From contig NZ_VHSF01000002.1 of NCBI RefSeq assembly GCF_007050985.1, positions 1-64,000 on the forward strand: a DNA stretch of 64,000 nt, read 5' to 3'. The position numbers and the translations under genes are program-made. Below are positions 17,920 through 27,372 of this stretch, in pieces. How positions within the stretch are numbered: the stretch's first letter is position 1; every line of letters starts with the position of its first letter. Source of the DNA: Christiangramia sabulilitoris (GTDB lineage: Bacteria; Bacteroidota; Bacteroidia; Flavobacteriales; Flavobacteriaceae). Under the pieces are notes generated by a model, which was not told the DNA's origin, did no database searches, and saw only the letters and a program-made list of their open reading frames with translations.

Positions 17920-19794
17920 ATGAAAAAAATAATAATGGGATTTGCTGCAGCTACCCTGCTTTTTAGCTGTAAAACTCAAAATGTAAATCAACCAAAAGTA
18001 GAACAACCGGTTGTCGCCACGATCAACCTGGTAGATGTGCAGGATGATAAGGTATGGGTCACCGTAGATCCGGACAGATTTACCGTGGAGTCCACGACTT
18101 TCAATATTCCTAAAACCGTACCGGGGACATATTCAGAAGACAACTACGGAAAATTTACCGAAGGCTTCAAAGCAATCGATTACAAAGGCAATGAATTACC
18201 TGCAACCAGGGTCGATGATAATAGCTATAGCATACCAAATGCGAAAGACCTGGATAAGGTAATGTACATGGTCAATGATTCATTTGACTGGGATAATGAA
18301 GGTGGAGTTTACTCAATGGCCGGAACCAATATTCTTGAAGATGAGAATTTCCTTTTGAACCTTCATGGGTTCGTTGGTTATTTCGATAAAATGAAAGAAA
18401 AAAAATTCAGGTTAGAAATTCTAAGACCTGCAGATCTTGTAGCCGGAACTTCACTTACTATAGATAGCACTGTTGATGGAAAAGCTCCAAATACCAGGCT
18501 GGATGTTTATAACCTGAACCGGTACTTCGAGGTAATTGATAACCCTATCATGTATTCTGCACCAGATACTACCAGCTTTATGGTAGAAAACATGAAGGTC
18601 TTACTTAGCGTCTATTCTCCCAATAAAAAACATTCCGCTCAAAGCTTAAGACCAGGAATGGAGAAAATGATCCGTGCTCAAAAAAGGTTTTTAGGCGATA
18701 TCAATAGTACCGATAAATATGCGATCCTGGTCTACCTTTCAGATTCACCGGGAGAAGGTAATGCCGGGAATTTTGGCGCTTTGGAACACCATACTTCTAC
18801 AGTAGTAGTGATGCCAGAATCAATGGAAGCCAATGCACTGGATAAGAGCATGACCGATATTGTTTCTCATGAATTCTTCCATATAATCACTCCCTTAGGA
18901 ATTCATTCCAACGAAGTGCATTACTTCGATTATAACGATCCAAAGATGTCTCAGCATTTATGGCTGTATGAAGGTGTGACCGAATATTTTGCAAACCTTT
19001 TCCAGGTAAATCAGGGTCTTATCGAGAATCAGGAGTTTTATAACCGCATGGTAGACAAGATCAATTCTTCCCGAAGATTTGATGACACAGTACCTTTTAC
19101 GGTAATGAGTAAAAATATCCTTGAGGATGAATATAAAGATTCATATTACAATGTTTATTTAAAAGGTGCCCTTATCGGGATGGCCCTGGATATTCGTTTG
19201 CGCGAATTAAGCAATGGGAAAATGGGAATTCTTCAGTTGATGAAGAAACTAAATGATAAATATGGTAAGGACAGGCCTTTTGAGGATGAAAACCTTATCC
19301 CGGTGATCGTTGAGCTTACTTACCCTGAAATTCAGGAATTTTTTGACACCTATATCACTGGATCTACACCTATTCCTTATGATGAGTATTTTGCCAAGGT
19401 AGGACTGGAAGAAAAGGAAATTCTTAAAGAAGTTGATTTTTTCATCAATGGGCAAACTCCTTATATTACTGCCAACCAACAAACAATGGAAATTATCTTT
19501 AGGAGTGATATCGAAATGAATACCTTCCTGAAGGATCTGGGAATTAATGGTGGGGAAACCCTGAAGTCTGTAAATAGTACAGCTTATAATATCCAGAATG
19601 TGTATGATTTGATCATGGCCAGTCAATCCTGGGAAGAAGGTAATGATATAACCATGACCGTTGTAAGAGATGGTGAAGAAATAAAACTTGAAGGTAAAAT
19701 CACCGCACCTAAGGCAATGAATAAGACCTATACTGAAATTGAAAATGCAGATTCAGATCAAATTGAGCTGCGTAACGCATGGTTAAAAGGATAA
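17920..19794 (+). CDS. M61-family aminopeptidase lipoprotein with PDZ domain
   Basis: A 624-residue protein. The N-terminus is a lipoprotein signal (MKKIIMGFAAATLLFSC, Cys17). An N-terminal beta domain (about 30-220) precedes a gluzincin domain with H317-E-F-F-H321 and the downstream LWLYEGVTEYFANLF, whose Glu is the expected third zinc ligand. A PDZ-like domain occupies about 500-600 (GGETLKSVNSTAYN...). This matches peptidase M61, whose studied members are glycyl aminopeptidases. It is probably periplasmic, anchored to a membrane, and acts in peptide turnover. It is monocistronic, bounded by terminators on both sides. Family is secure; substrate specificity is inferred. Confidence 0.93.
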   Translation: MKKIIMGFAAATLLFSCKTQNVNQPKVEQPVVATINLVDVQDDKVWVTVDPDRFTVESTTFNIPKTVPGTYSEDNYGKFTEGFKAIDYKGNELPATRVDDNSYSIPNAKDLDKVMYMVNDSFDWDNEGGVYSMAGTNILEDENFLLNLHGFVGYFDKMKEKKFRLEILRPADLVAGTSLTIDSTVDGKAPNTRLDVYNLNRYFEVIDNPIMYSAPDTTSFMVENMKVLLSVYSPNKKHSAQSLRPGMEKMIRAQKRFLGDINSTDKYAILVYLSDSPGEGNAGNFGALEHHTSTVVVMPESMEANALDKSMTDIVSHEFFHIITPLGIHSNEVHYFDYNDPKMSQHLWLYEGVTEYFANLFQVNQGLIENQEFYNRMVDKINSSRRFDDTVPFTVMSKNILEDEYKDSYYNVYLKGALIGMALDIRLRELSNGKMGILQLMKKLNDKYGKDRPFEDENLIPVIVELTYPEIQEFFDTYITGSTPIPYDEYFAKVGLEEKEILKEVDFFINGQTPYITANQQTMEIIFRSDIEMNTFLKDLGINGGETLKSVNSTAYNIQNVYDLIMASQSWEEGNDITMTVVRDGEEIKLEGKITAPKAMNKTYTEIENADSDQIELRNAWLKG

Positions 19795-19816
19795 ACTTTT
19801 TAATATTTTAATATTT

Positions 19817-19848
19817 AAGCAGCTGGAATAATCCAGCTGCTTTTTTTT
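19817..19848 (+). terminator. Rho-independent terminator after M61 peptidase
   Basis: A perfect 10-bp stem AAGCAGCTGG/CCAGCTGCTT with an AATAAT loop runs into eight Ts, 22 bp after the stop codon. Confidence 0.92.
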
Positions 19849-19856
19849 GTTTCTTT

Positions 19857-19888
19857 TTGATGAAAGCCTGCATAACTTGTTATCTTTA
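19857..19888 (+). promoter_or_regulatory. Candidate Bacteroidota-type promoter for the antiporter gene
   Basis: TTG (19857-19859), a 21-base spacer, then TATCTTTA (19881-19888). This is one mismatch from the flavobacterial TAnnTTTG -7 box. It sits 24 bp before the start codon and just after the upstream terminator. Confidence 0.5.
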
Positions 19889-19912
19889 AATTCGATTTAA
19901 ACCGATCAATTT

Positions 19913-21916
19913 ATGGAAAGCATGCTCCTGCAGGATGTCGTTATTATATTAGGATTATCTATTATTATAATCCTTGCCTTTAACCGGCTTAAATTACCAG
20001 CGATCCTGGGCTTCCTGCTGGCAGGGATCATTGCCGGGCCTTATGCATTTAATCTCATAAGTTCTAAACATGAGGTCGAATTATTATCTGAGATTGGAAT
20101 CATCTTCCTGTTATTTGTAATTGGGATAGAACTTTCTCTAAAAGGCTTGGCATCGATCAAGAAGATCATTTTCCTGGGAGGTGGCTTACAGGTTGGCGGA
20201 ACCATTCTTATAACTGCCTTAATCTCGACCTTTATAGGGCTACCAATGAATACCTCCATTTTCCTAGGCTTTCTGTTTAGCCTGAGTAGCACAGCAATTG
20301 TGCTGAAACTTCTACAGGAGCGCGGGGAAATTTCAACACCTCATGGAAAGATAGGACTGGGAATTTTGATCTTTCAGGATATTATCGTGGTACCTATGAT
20401 GCTTTTTACACCCTTACTGGCTGGAGAAACACCTAATATTCTGTCCACGATTGCTATCATGGCGATAAAAATTTTACTGGTTCTTATTATTGTATATATC
20501 CTCGCCAGATATGTCGCGCCAAAGGTCTTTGGCTGGGTCGTAAAAACGAAAAACCAGGAATTATTTATACTTACCGTGGTTGTATTTTGTTTTGGTGTAG
20601 CCTGGCTAACGGCAACTGTAGGTTTATCCCTTGCCCTTGGAGCATTTTTCGCCGGTTTGATCATTTCTGAATCAGATTATAGTCATCAGGCTACCGCGAA
20701 TGTACTTCCCTTTAGAGAGATCTTCATCAGTTTCTTTTTTATATCTGTAGGAACCTTATTGAATCTCGAATTTTTCATCAATAACCTGGTTAATATAGTC
20801 CTTTTGGTCATTGGAGTGATCCTCCTCAAAATGCTGGTAGTAGGTATAACCGTCCTGATCCTGAAATATCCGGTGAGGACCGTTTTCCTGGCACTATTCA
20901 GCCTTTTCCAGGTTGGTGAATTCTCTTTGCTTTTATCTGGTGTGGGGAAAGAGAACGGTATAATTCCGGAAAATATCTACCAGTATTTCCTGGCAATTTC
21001 GATCATTACCATGGGGGTTACGCCATTTCTAATTTCCTATGCACCAAAAATCACTTATTCCTTACTAAAGGCTCCTATTCCTTCAGCAGTGCGTAAGAGA
21101 CTGGAAAATATCAAAAAAAGTTCCAAGGCAGATGAAGAGTTTTCAGAAGAGAACCTGCACGATCATCTGGTCTTGATTGGCTATGGAATAAATGGTACAA
21201 ATATTTCCAAAGCTGCTAAAAAAGCTGAAATTCCATATGTGATCATTGATACAAATCCTGAAAGTTTTGAACAGGCAAAAAAGAATAACGAACCAATTAT
21301 ATTTGGAGATGCTACCCAGGCGACTATCTTGAAGCATGCTCATGTTCAGGAAGCCCGTGTTATCGTAATCGCTATTTCAGACCCCGGGGCCACCAGGAAA
21401 ATGCTTACCACCATCAGGCAATTTACCCAAACCGCAACTATTATTGTAAGGACAAAGTACGTTAAGGATATGGAAGATGCCATGCGACTTGGGGCAGATG
21501 AAGTGGTACCTGAAGAATTTGAAACCTCTATCGAGATCTTTACCAGGGTGCTGAAGAAATACCTGGTTCCCTTTAATGAGATACAGGAGTTCATTAACCA
21601 GATAAGATCCTCTGACTATGAGATGCTAACATCCATGAAAAAAAGCCCTCACTCCCCTGCTCTGCAGCATTTAAATATTCCAAACCGGGAAATAGTTACC
21701 TTAAAAGTACAGCGTGCTAACCATCAAATCGTAGGGAAGACAATAGAAGAGTCAGGGATCGGGAAAAATTACCGGGTGACGCTATTAGCGATACATAGGG
21801 ACCGGCGTTACCTCACAGAGATCTCTCCTGCCACCGTAATTGAACAGGGTGACCTGCTTTACCTTTTTGGGCATCCCAACAACATTACCCATTTAAATGA
21901 ATTGCTTTCTTTTTAG
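19913..21916 (+). CDS. CPA2-family cation:proton antiporter with RCK domain (KefB/KefC/YbaL-like)
   Basis: A 667-residue inner-membrane transporter. Residues about 5-390 hold some 12 hydrophobic segments of the Na+/H+ exchanger fold, with FLLAGIIAGPYAFNLI and LSLALGAFFAGLIISES. A cytoplasmic RCK_N domain (about 413-530) has the nucleotide-binding motif LIGYGINGTNISKAA followed by VIIDTNPESF, where the Asp ends the second strand. An RCK_C/TrkA-C domain (about 570-665) ends in GDLLYLFG. Members exchange K+ or Na+ for H+ and are gated by nucleotides or thiols. It probably starts an operon with the UbiB-like and S10 genes (spacings 48 and 28 bp). The exact ion is not readable from sequence. Confidence 0.93.
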   Translation: MESMLLQDVVIILGLSIIIILAFNRLKLPAILGFLLAGIIAGPYAFNLISSKHEVELLSEIGIIFLLFVIGIELSLKGLASIKKIIFLGGGLQVGGTILITALISTFIGLPMNTSIFLGFLFSLSSTAIVLKLLQERGEISTPHGKIGLGILIFQDIIVVPMMLFTPLLAGETPNILSTIAIMAIKILLVLIIVYILARYVAPKVFGWVVKTKNQELFILTVVVFCFGVAWLTATVGLSLALGAFFAGLIISESDYSHQATANVLPFREIFISFFFISVGTLLNLEFFINNLVNIVLLVIGVILLKMLVVGITVLILKYPVRTVFLALFSLFQVGEFSLLLSGVGKENGIIPENIYQYFLAISIITMGVTPFLISYAPKITYSLLKAPIPSAVRKRLENIKKSSKADEEFSEENLHDHLVLIGYGINGTNISKAAKKAEIPYVIIDTNPESFEQAKKNNEPIIFGDATQATILKHAHVQEARVIVIAISDPGATRKMLTTIRQFTQTATIIVRTKYVKDMEDAMRLGADEVVPEEFETSIEIFTRVLKKYLVPFNEIQEFINQIRSSDYEMLTSMKKSPHSPALQHLNIPNREIVTLKVQRANHQIVGKTIEESGIGKNYRVTLLAIHRDRRYLTEISPATVIEQGDLLYLFGHPNNITHLNELLSF

Positions 21917-21964
21917 TGTTGCTATATTTTATAAATTTAAACTTCTAACCATTCCCTGAAATTG

Positions 21965-23635
21965 ATGAGCAATACACCAGATAAGATCAGAAGATATTAC
22001 AAGTTCATTCGTTTTATGCTAAAATACTGGAACAGCGACCTTTTTCGCAAGACCAGCTCTGTGGCAATCAACGGCAATATTTCTGAAGACGATGAGGAAC
22101 ATCAGTTTGATCAAACCCCTGAAGAACTCGTGGAAGATCTTAAAGCAATGGGACCTACTTATATTAAATTAGGCCAGTTGCTTTCTACCAGGCCAGATCT
22201 TCTTCCTGATGAATACCTGAATGCTTTAGCCAATTTACAGGATAATGTCTCACCTGTACCTTTTAATGAGGTACAGAGTATTATTGAAAAAGAACTGGGT
22301 ACGAAAATTTCAAAAGCTTTTAATTCTTTTGAAGAAAAGCCCTTGGCCAGTGCATCCATAGGACAGGTACACAGGGCTGAACTGCGCTCGGGAAAACCGG
22401 TGGCAGTAAAAGTTCAGAGACCCGGCATTACTAAACAATTTCTGGAAGACCTGGATACTTTAGATGAATTAACCGCAATGGCGGTAAGACATCTGGAAAC
22501 TGCGAAAACCTATGCCATCGATGAGGTTTTTGCAGAACTAAGAAGGATTCTTCTTAATGAACTGGATTACAAAAAGGAAGCACAGAACCTCAAGAGATTA
22601 AAGCGTAACCTGGCTCAATATGATCATCTTATAATTCCGGCGCCGGTTGATGATTATAGTTCATCTCGCGTTCTAACTATGGAATTTGTAAGCGGTAAAA
22701 AGATAACCTCACTATCTCCCTTACGCCAGATGGAAAATGATTTTTCTGAACTGGTAGAAGAGCTGGTAGAAGCCTATCTGCAGCAAATAATCAACGATGG
22801 TTTTGCGCATGCAGATCCTCATCCAGGTAATATAAAATTTACAGATGATAACCAGATCGCATTGATAGACCTGGGCATGGTAGCCAGATTTTCTCCTCAA
22901 TTACAGGAAAACTTAATCGAATTACTGTTAGCCATAAGCCAGAGTAACGGAGAAAAAACGGCTCAGACACTTCTAAAAATGAGTGAGCTGGACGAGCAAT
23001 CTGAGAAAAAGCGTTTTACAAAAACGGTTACCGACGTGATCATGGAAAGTGAGAACAGCCTCGCCAAGGACCTGCAGACCGGGAGAATTCTAATCCAACT
23101 TAACAGACTAGCACTCACCACTCATATCAAGCTGCCCGTAGAAATCAATATTCTGGGTAAGATACTTCTAAACCTGGATCAGATCGTGGCTCTTCTAGAT
23201 CCTGAATTTGATCTGAGACGGGCTATAAAAAGGAATGTGCATGAGATCATGCGCAAAAAGATGCTGGCAGAATTAAAACCAGAGAATTTTTTTGGCACTT
23301 TGATAGAATCAAAGCATTTCCTGGAGCAAATGCCCGGGAGAATGAACCGCATTACTGAAAATCTGGCCAATAACGAATTTAAACTTAAGATCGATGCGAT
23401 CGATGAAAAACGGGTAACTGATGGTTTTCAAAAAGTGGCAAACCGAATTACCCTGGGTCTTATAATTGCAGCTATGATCGTTGGAGCCTCCATGCTTATG
23501 CAGGTGCCTTCAGATTTCCAAATATTTGGATATCCAGGCCTGGCTATGATATTCTTTCTATTAGCCGCTGCCGGAGCGATAATTCTTAGCTACGTAATCG
23601 TCTTTCGGGATGAAAATTTAACCAACAAAAAATAA
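21965..23635 (+). CDS. ubiB: ABC1/UbiB-family atypical kinase, membrane-associated
   Basis: About 556 residues starting at the ATG 21965 (a TTG three bases earlier is possible). UbiB hallmarks are GPTYIKLGQLLSTRPDLLP, SASIGQVHRAELRSG (the Ala/Ser-rich loop replacing the usual P-loop), VAVKVQRPG with the invariant Lys, HADPHPGNI (catalytic loop) and LIDLGMVARF (metal-binding DxG). Two hydrophobic helices near the C-terminus (about 493-550) anchor it to the membrane. In proteobacteria UbiB assists ubiquinone synthesis. Flavobacteria use menaquinone, so its job here is open, possibly lipid or quinone handling. It is co-directional with the antiporter and S10 genes. Confidence 0.92.
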   Translation: MSNTPDKIRRYYKFIRFMLKYWNSDLFRKTSSVAINGNISEDDEEHQFDQTPEELVEDLKAMGPTYIKLGQLLSTRPDLLPDEYLNALANLQDNVSPVPFNEVQSIIEKELGTKISKAFNSFEEKPLASASIGQVHRAELRSGKPVAVKVQRPGITKQFLEDLDTLDELTAMAVRHLETAKTYAIDEVFAELRRILLNELDYKKEAQNLKRLKRNLAQYDHLIIPAPVDDYSSSRVLTMEFVSGKKITSLSPLRQMENDFSELVEELVEAYLQQIINDGFAHADPHPGNIKFTDDNQIALIDLGMVARFSPQLQENLIELLLAISQSNGEKTAQTLLKMSELDEQSEKKRFTKTVTDVIMESENSLAKDLQTGRILIQLNRLALTTHIKLPVEINILGKILLNLDQIVALLDPEFDLRRAIKRNVHEIMRKKMLAELKPENFFGTLIESKHFLEQMPGRMNRITENLANNEFKLKIDAIDEKRVTDGFQKVANRITLGLIIAAMIVGASMLMQVPSDFQIFGYPGLAMIFFLLAAAGAIILSYVIVFRDENLTNKK

Positions 23636-23663
23636 TTTTTAACCTTTAGAATTCAGAATCAGG

Positions 23664-25151
23664 ATGAAAAGATTTTCCTTTTTAATTACACTCTTATTAT
23701 TCCCTTTTTTAAATAGCAAATCCCAGAACGTAGAAATACCAATGGATACGACGGTTACTACCCAACATTCGGTAACCATCAACGGCAAATCCATTAATTA
23801 TAGCGCCGAAACTGGTTTTATGCCTCTTTGGAATGACCACGGTGAACCAATAGCAAGTTTATTTTATACCTATTATAAACGCAGCGGCATTAAAAATATC
23901 GAAAACCGGCCTCTGGTTATTTCATTTAATGGCGGGCCCGGATCTGCTTCTGTCTGGATGCATATCGCCTATACGGGACCACGTGTTCTGAAAATAGATG
24001 ATGAAGGTTTTCCTATTCAGCCCTACGGAATAAAAGATAATCCACATTCTATCCTGGATGTTGCAGATATCGTTTTTGTAAATCCTGTGAATACAGGTTA
24101 TTCCAGGGCAATTCCAGATGCTGAAGGAAAAATTGACCGCGAAAATTTCTTCGGAGTTCAGGCAGATATAAATTACCTAGCAGAGTGGCTGAATACCTTT
24201 GTGACTCGCAAGAACAGGTGGTTATCGCCAAAATATCTTATTGGAGAGAGTTATGGTACCACCAGGGTTTCAGGATTAGCCCTGGAATTACAGAACAGCC
24301 AGTGGATGTATTTAAATGGTGTTATTCTCGTTTCACCAACAGAAATCGGGCTGGACCGCGAAGGACCGGTGGAAGTAGCTAACAGATTACCTTATTTTGC
24401 TGCTGCTGCCTGGTATCATAAAGCATTACCTGCTGAATTACAACAAAAAGATCTCGACGAGGTACTACCTGAAGTGGAAAATTATGCCATTAATGAACTT
24501 CTTCCAGCTCTCGTAAAAGGTGGATTCATGGATGAGTCTAAGAAGAATGAGATAGCTGAAAAAATGGCTTATTATTCCGGAATTGATAAAAAGGTAATTC
24601 TTCAAAATAATCTTGAAGTCCCCTTCAGATATTTCTGGAAAGACCTTTTAAGAGAAAGAGGTGGATTTACCGTAGGTCGCCTGGATTCCAGGTACAGAGG
24701 TCTTGATGCCAGGGAGGCCGGTGACAATCCTGATTATAATGTTGAATTGACCTCGTGGCTGCATTCCTTTACTCCTGCCATAAATTATTATCTACGGGAA
24801 GAGCTTAATTTCAAGACAGACTTAAAATATAATATGTTTGGCCCGGTTCATCCCTGGGATCGCAGTGGGAACAATACCGGTGAAAATTTAAGGCAGGCCA
24901 TGGCCCAGAATAAAAATCTGGATGTTCTCATCCAGGCCGGATATTTTGACGGAGCAACCACCTATTTCAATGCCAAATATTCTATGTGGCAGCTAGATCC
25001 AAGCGGAAAAATGAAAGATCGTCTAAGTTTTAAAGGCTACCGAAGTGGACATATGATGTACCTGAGAAGTGAGGATCTTGAAAAAGCCAATGATGACCTT
25101 CGTCAATTCATAGAAAATTCTCTACCGGGGAATGAACCGGCGAAATATTAA
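23664..25151 (+). CDS. S10-family serine carboxypeptidase-like protein, secreted
   Basis: A 495-residue alpha/beta-hydrolase peptidase with a signal peptide (MKRFSFLITLLLFPFLNSKSQ). The family motif NGGPGSASVWMH forms the oxyanion region. The catalytic triad is readable as Ser196 in GESYGTTR, Asp429 in AGYFDGATTY and His463 in RSGHMMYLR. S10 enzymes remove C-terminal amino acids from peptides at acidic pH. Bacterial members are usually exported. The gene ends 6 bp before the convergent thrC, and its transcription terminator lies within thrC (25168-25220). The family is confident; the substrate is unknown. Confidence 0.93.
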   Translation: MKRFSFLITLLLFPFLNSKSQNVEIPMDTTVTTQHSVTINGKSINYSAETGFMPLWNDHGEPIASLFYTYYKRSGIKNIENRPLVISFNGGPGSASVWMHIAYTGPRVLKIDDEGFPIQPYGIKDNPHSILDVADIVFVNPVNTGYSRAIPDAEGKIDRENFFGVQADINYLAEWLNTFVTRKNRWLSPKYLIGESYGTTRVSGLALELQNSQWMYLNGVILVSPTEIGLDREGPVEVANRLPYFAAAAWYHKALPAELQQKDLDEVLPEVENYAINELLPALVKGGFMDESKKNEIAEKMAYYSGIDKKVILQNNLEVPFRYFWKDLLRERGGFTVGRLDSRYRGLDAREAGDNPDYNVELTSWLHSFTPAINYYLREELNFKTDLKYNMFGPVHPWDRSGNNTGENLRQAMAQNKNLDVLIQAGYFDGATTYFNAKYSMWQLDPSGKMKDRLSFKGYRSGHMMYLRSEDLEKANDDLRQFIENSLPGNEPAKY

Positions 25152-25157
25152 AATTTT

Positions 25158-26453
25158 TTAATCCATTAAATATCCCTTCAGATCCTCATAATTATTGATC
25201 TGAAGGGATATTTTTTCTTTGTGCATTAAATTCTTTATTGATGCGGGTAATTTGATCCTGGTCCCTATAGCTTCTTCTACCGAATCCAGAAATTTAACCG
25301 GGTGGGCGGTTTCCAGGAAAGTACCATGATAGCCCTCATGCTCCTTTAAAAATTTCTGAAGCCCAAGGTAGCCAACTGCTCCATGCGGGTCTAAAACATA
25401 GCCATTCTCAGCATAAACTTCTTTCATAACCCTCTTGGTAGCTTCATCGTCGAAACTGTAAGCAGAGAGAACTTTTTTGATTTCTGTATATTCATTTTTA
25501 AACAAATTCAGGATCCTAATAAAATTGCTTGGATCACCTACATCCATTGCATTTGAAATTGTTGGAACACTGGGCTTCGGCTCGTAATTTTCGGTTTCCA
25601 TAAATTTTGTTACCGTATCATTGGCATTATTGGCAGCTACAAATCGATCTACAGGTAAACCCATTTCCCTGGCCATCATCCCGGCACATATATTTCCAAA
25701 GTTACCGCTGGGGACAGAAAATACAAGCTTTTTATCCTGCTCCCGCAACTGCTGGTAAGCCAGAAAATAATAGAACATCTGTGGCAGCCACCTGGCCACA
25801 TTAATGGAATTCGCCGAAGTTAATTTCCGTATTTTGGTGATCTCTGAATCCAGAAACGCCTGTTTGACCATTCTTTGGCAATCGTCAAAAACACCCGCAA
25901 CTTCCAGGGCAGTAATATTCTTTCCCAGAGTGGTTAGTTGTCTCTCCTGTATCTGGCTTACTTTACCTTTTGGATAGAGTATTACTACATCTATGCCCTC
26001 TACTCCCAGGAATCCGGTGGCGACTGCCCCACCGGTATCTCCAGAAGTAGCTACCAGAACTGTGATGTTTCCTAAATTTCCTTTTTTTATAAAATGACCC
26101 AAACTGCCAGCCATAAATCTCGCGCCAACATCTTTGAAGGCAAGAGTAGGCCCATGATATAACTCCAGTGAACTGATATTTTCCTCTATATTAACCACCG
26201 GAAATTCAAAGTCCAGGGTATTGGAAATGATCTTTTCAAGATCGTAATCAGGGATCTCTTCAGCCACATAGGGTTTAATGGCGTTATAAGCGATCTCATT
26301 CTTCCCGAATTGGTGTATTTCAGCAAAAAATGAAGCGGGTAATTTCTCAATTTTTTTTGGAAAGTATAATCCTTTATCGGGGGCGAGGCCACGAACAACA
26401 GCATTTTCAAAATTGCTGATATGATTTCTATCGTTTAAACTGAAATATTTCAT
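25158..26453 (-). CDS. thrC: Threonine synthase
   Basis: A 431-residue PLP enzyme converting O-phosphohomoserine to threonine. The PLP lysine is Lys107 in LYHGPTLAFKDVGARF. The glycine-rich phosphate loop is ATSGDTGGAVATGF, and VFSVPSGNFGNICAGMMA is a threonine-synthase signature. The start codon overlaps the thrB stop by 4 bp (ATGA), so the two are translationally coupled. It is the last gene of the thrABC operon. The last codons of the gene encode one arm and loop of a long hairpin that works as a terminator for the opposite strand. Function is very secure. Confidence 0.97.
   Translation of the reverse strand: MKYFSLNDRNHISNFENAVVRGLAPDKGLYFPKKIEKLPASFFAEIHQFGKNEIAYNAIKPYVAEEIPDYDLEKIISNTLDFEFPVVNIEENISSLELYHGPTLAFKDVGARFMAGSLGHFIKKGNLGNITVLVATSGDTGGAVATGFLGVEGIDVVILYPKGKVSQIQERQLTTLGKNITALEVAGVFDDCQRMVKQAFLDSEITKIRKLTSANSINVARWLPQMFYYFLAYQQLREQDKKLVFSVPSGNFGNICAGMMAREMGLPVDRFVAANNANDTVTKFMETENYEPKPSVPTISNAMDVGDPSNFIRILNLFKNEYTEIKKVLSAYSFDDEATKRVMKEVYAENGYVLDPHGAVGYLGLQKFLKEHEGYHGTFLETAHPVKFLDSVEEAIGTRIKLPASIKNLMHKEKISLQINNYEDLKGYLMD
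25168..25220 (+). terminator. Long intrinsic terminator for the S10 gene, embedded in thrC coding sequence
   Basis: A perfect 17-bp inverted repeat (25168-25184 with 25197-25213; arm AAATATCCCTTCAGATC) closes a 12-base loop. On the plus strand it is followed by TTTTTTCTTT. It starts 17 bp after the S10 stop and lies antisense within the last 19 codons of thrC. On the minus strand there is no T-run directly after it, so it should terminate mainly plus-strand transcripts. Confidence 0.85.
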
Positions 26454-27370
26454 AAAATCCTTACTCCTGATTTGTTTATAGACGATTGATGCAATTCAAA
26501 ATCTATCATTTTGTCTGAATAGAAATTCTGAATTGCGTTTTTCACTTTCGTAGCATTTTTATCTCCTCTGCATAAAGCATACACCGAAGGACCAGACCCG
26601 GAAATGCCAAATCCCAAAGCCCCGTTAAAAGCGACCAGGGCGGCCAAATCATTAAAATAAGGGATTAATATAGAACGTATTGGCTCTACAATTTCATCCT
26701 GAAGACTCCGTCCAATTAGATCATAATCTTTGGTATAAAGTGCACTTACAAAAGCACCCAGGTTACCCCACTGGTTTATGGCAGATTTCAGACTTATATT
26801 TTGCTTGATAATAGACCTGGAATCTTTAGTCTTGATCTCAATCAATGGATGCAAGATCACTACCCTCAACTCTTCTGGTACCGGAAGACTAAGTACCTCC
26901 AAAGGACAATAACTTCTTACAAGGCTAAAACCTCCCAATAGCGCAGGTGCCACATTATCTGCATGAGCATTACCACTGGCAAGTAATTCCCCTTTCATTG
27001 CAAATGAGATCAATTCCTGTTTGGTAAATGGCTCCCCCATGATCTTATTTACAGCGAAAACTGCCCCGGCAGAACTGGCTGCACTACTACCTATTCCACT
27101 TCCCGGTTTTATTTTCTTATCTATTTCAATATCAAATCCCTGATCGATATTTAATTCACTTAATAGGGCATTTACTGCTACCCCAGCAACATTTTTATCT
27201 GCTTCCAGCGGAAGGTCCTGCCCGGAAATCCTGGTGATTCGTACCGTCTTGAGATCGTTCTTTTTGATCAGCATTTCATCACCTACGCTATCAAGGCAAC
27301 ATCCCAAAACGTCGAAACCACAAGAAAGATTTGCCACAGTTGCCGGTGCGAAAACTTTTAGTTGCTCCAT
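26450..27370 (-). CDS. thrB: Homoserine kinase
   Basis: A 306-residue GHMP-family kinase that phosphorylates homoserine for threonine synthase. The N-terminal motif is VFAPATVANLSCGFDVLGCCLD. The ATP-binding GHMP loop is KPGSGIGSSAASSAGAV, and the C-terminal motif GALGFGISGSGPSVYALC closes the active site. It lies 2 bp after thrA and overlaps thrC by 4 bp, so all three threonine genes are coupled. Length and motifs are typical. Confidence is very high. Confidence 0.97.
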   Translation of the reverse strand: MEQLKVFAPATVANLSCGFDVLGCCLDSVGDEMLIKKNDLKTVRITRISGQDLPLEADKNVAGVAVNALLSELNIDQGFDIEIDKKIKPGSGIGSSAASSAGAVFAVNKIMGEPFTKQELISFAMKGELLASGNAHADNVAPALLGGFSLVRSYCPLEVLSLPVPEELRVVILHPLIEIKTKDSRSIIKQNISLKSAINQWGNLGAFVSALYTKDYDLIGRSLQDEIVEPIRSILIPYFNDLAALVAFNGALGFGISGSGPSVYALCRGDKNATKVKNAIQNFYSDKMIDFELHQSSINKSGVRIL

Positions 27371-27372
27371 AA

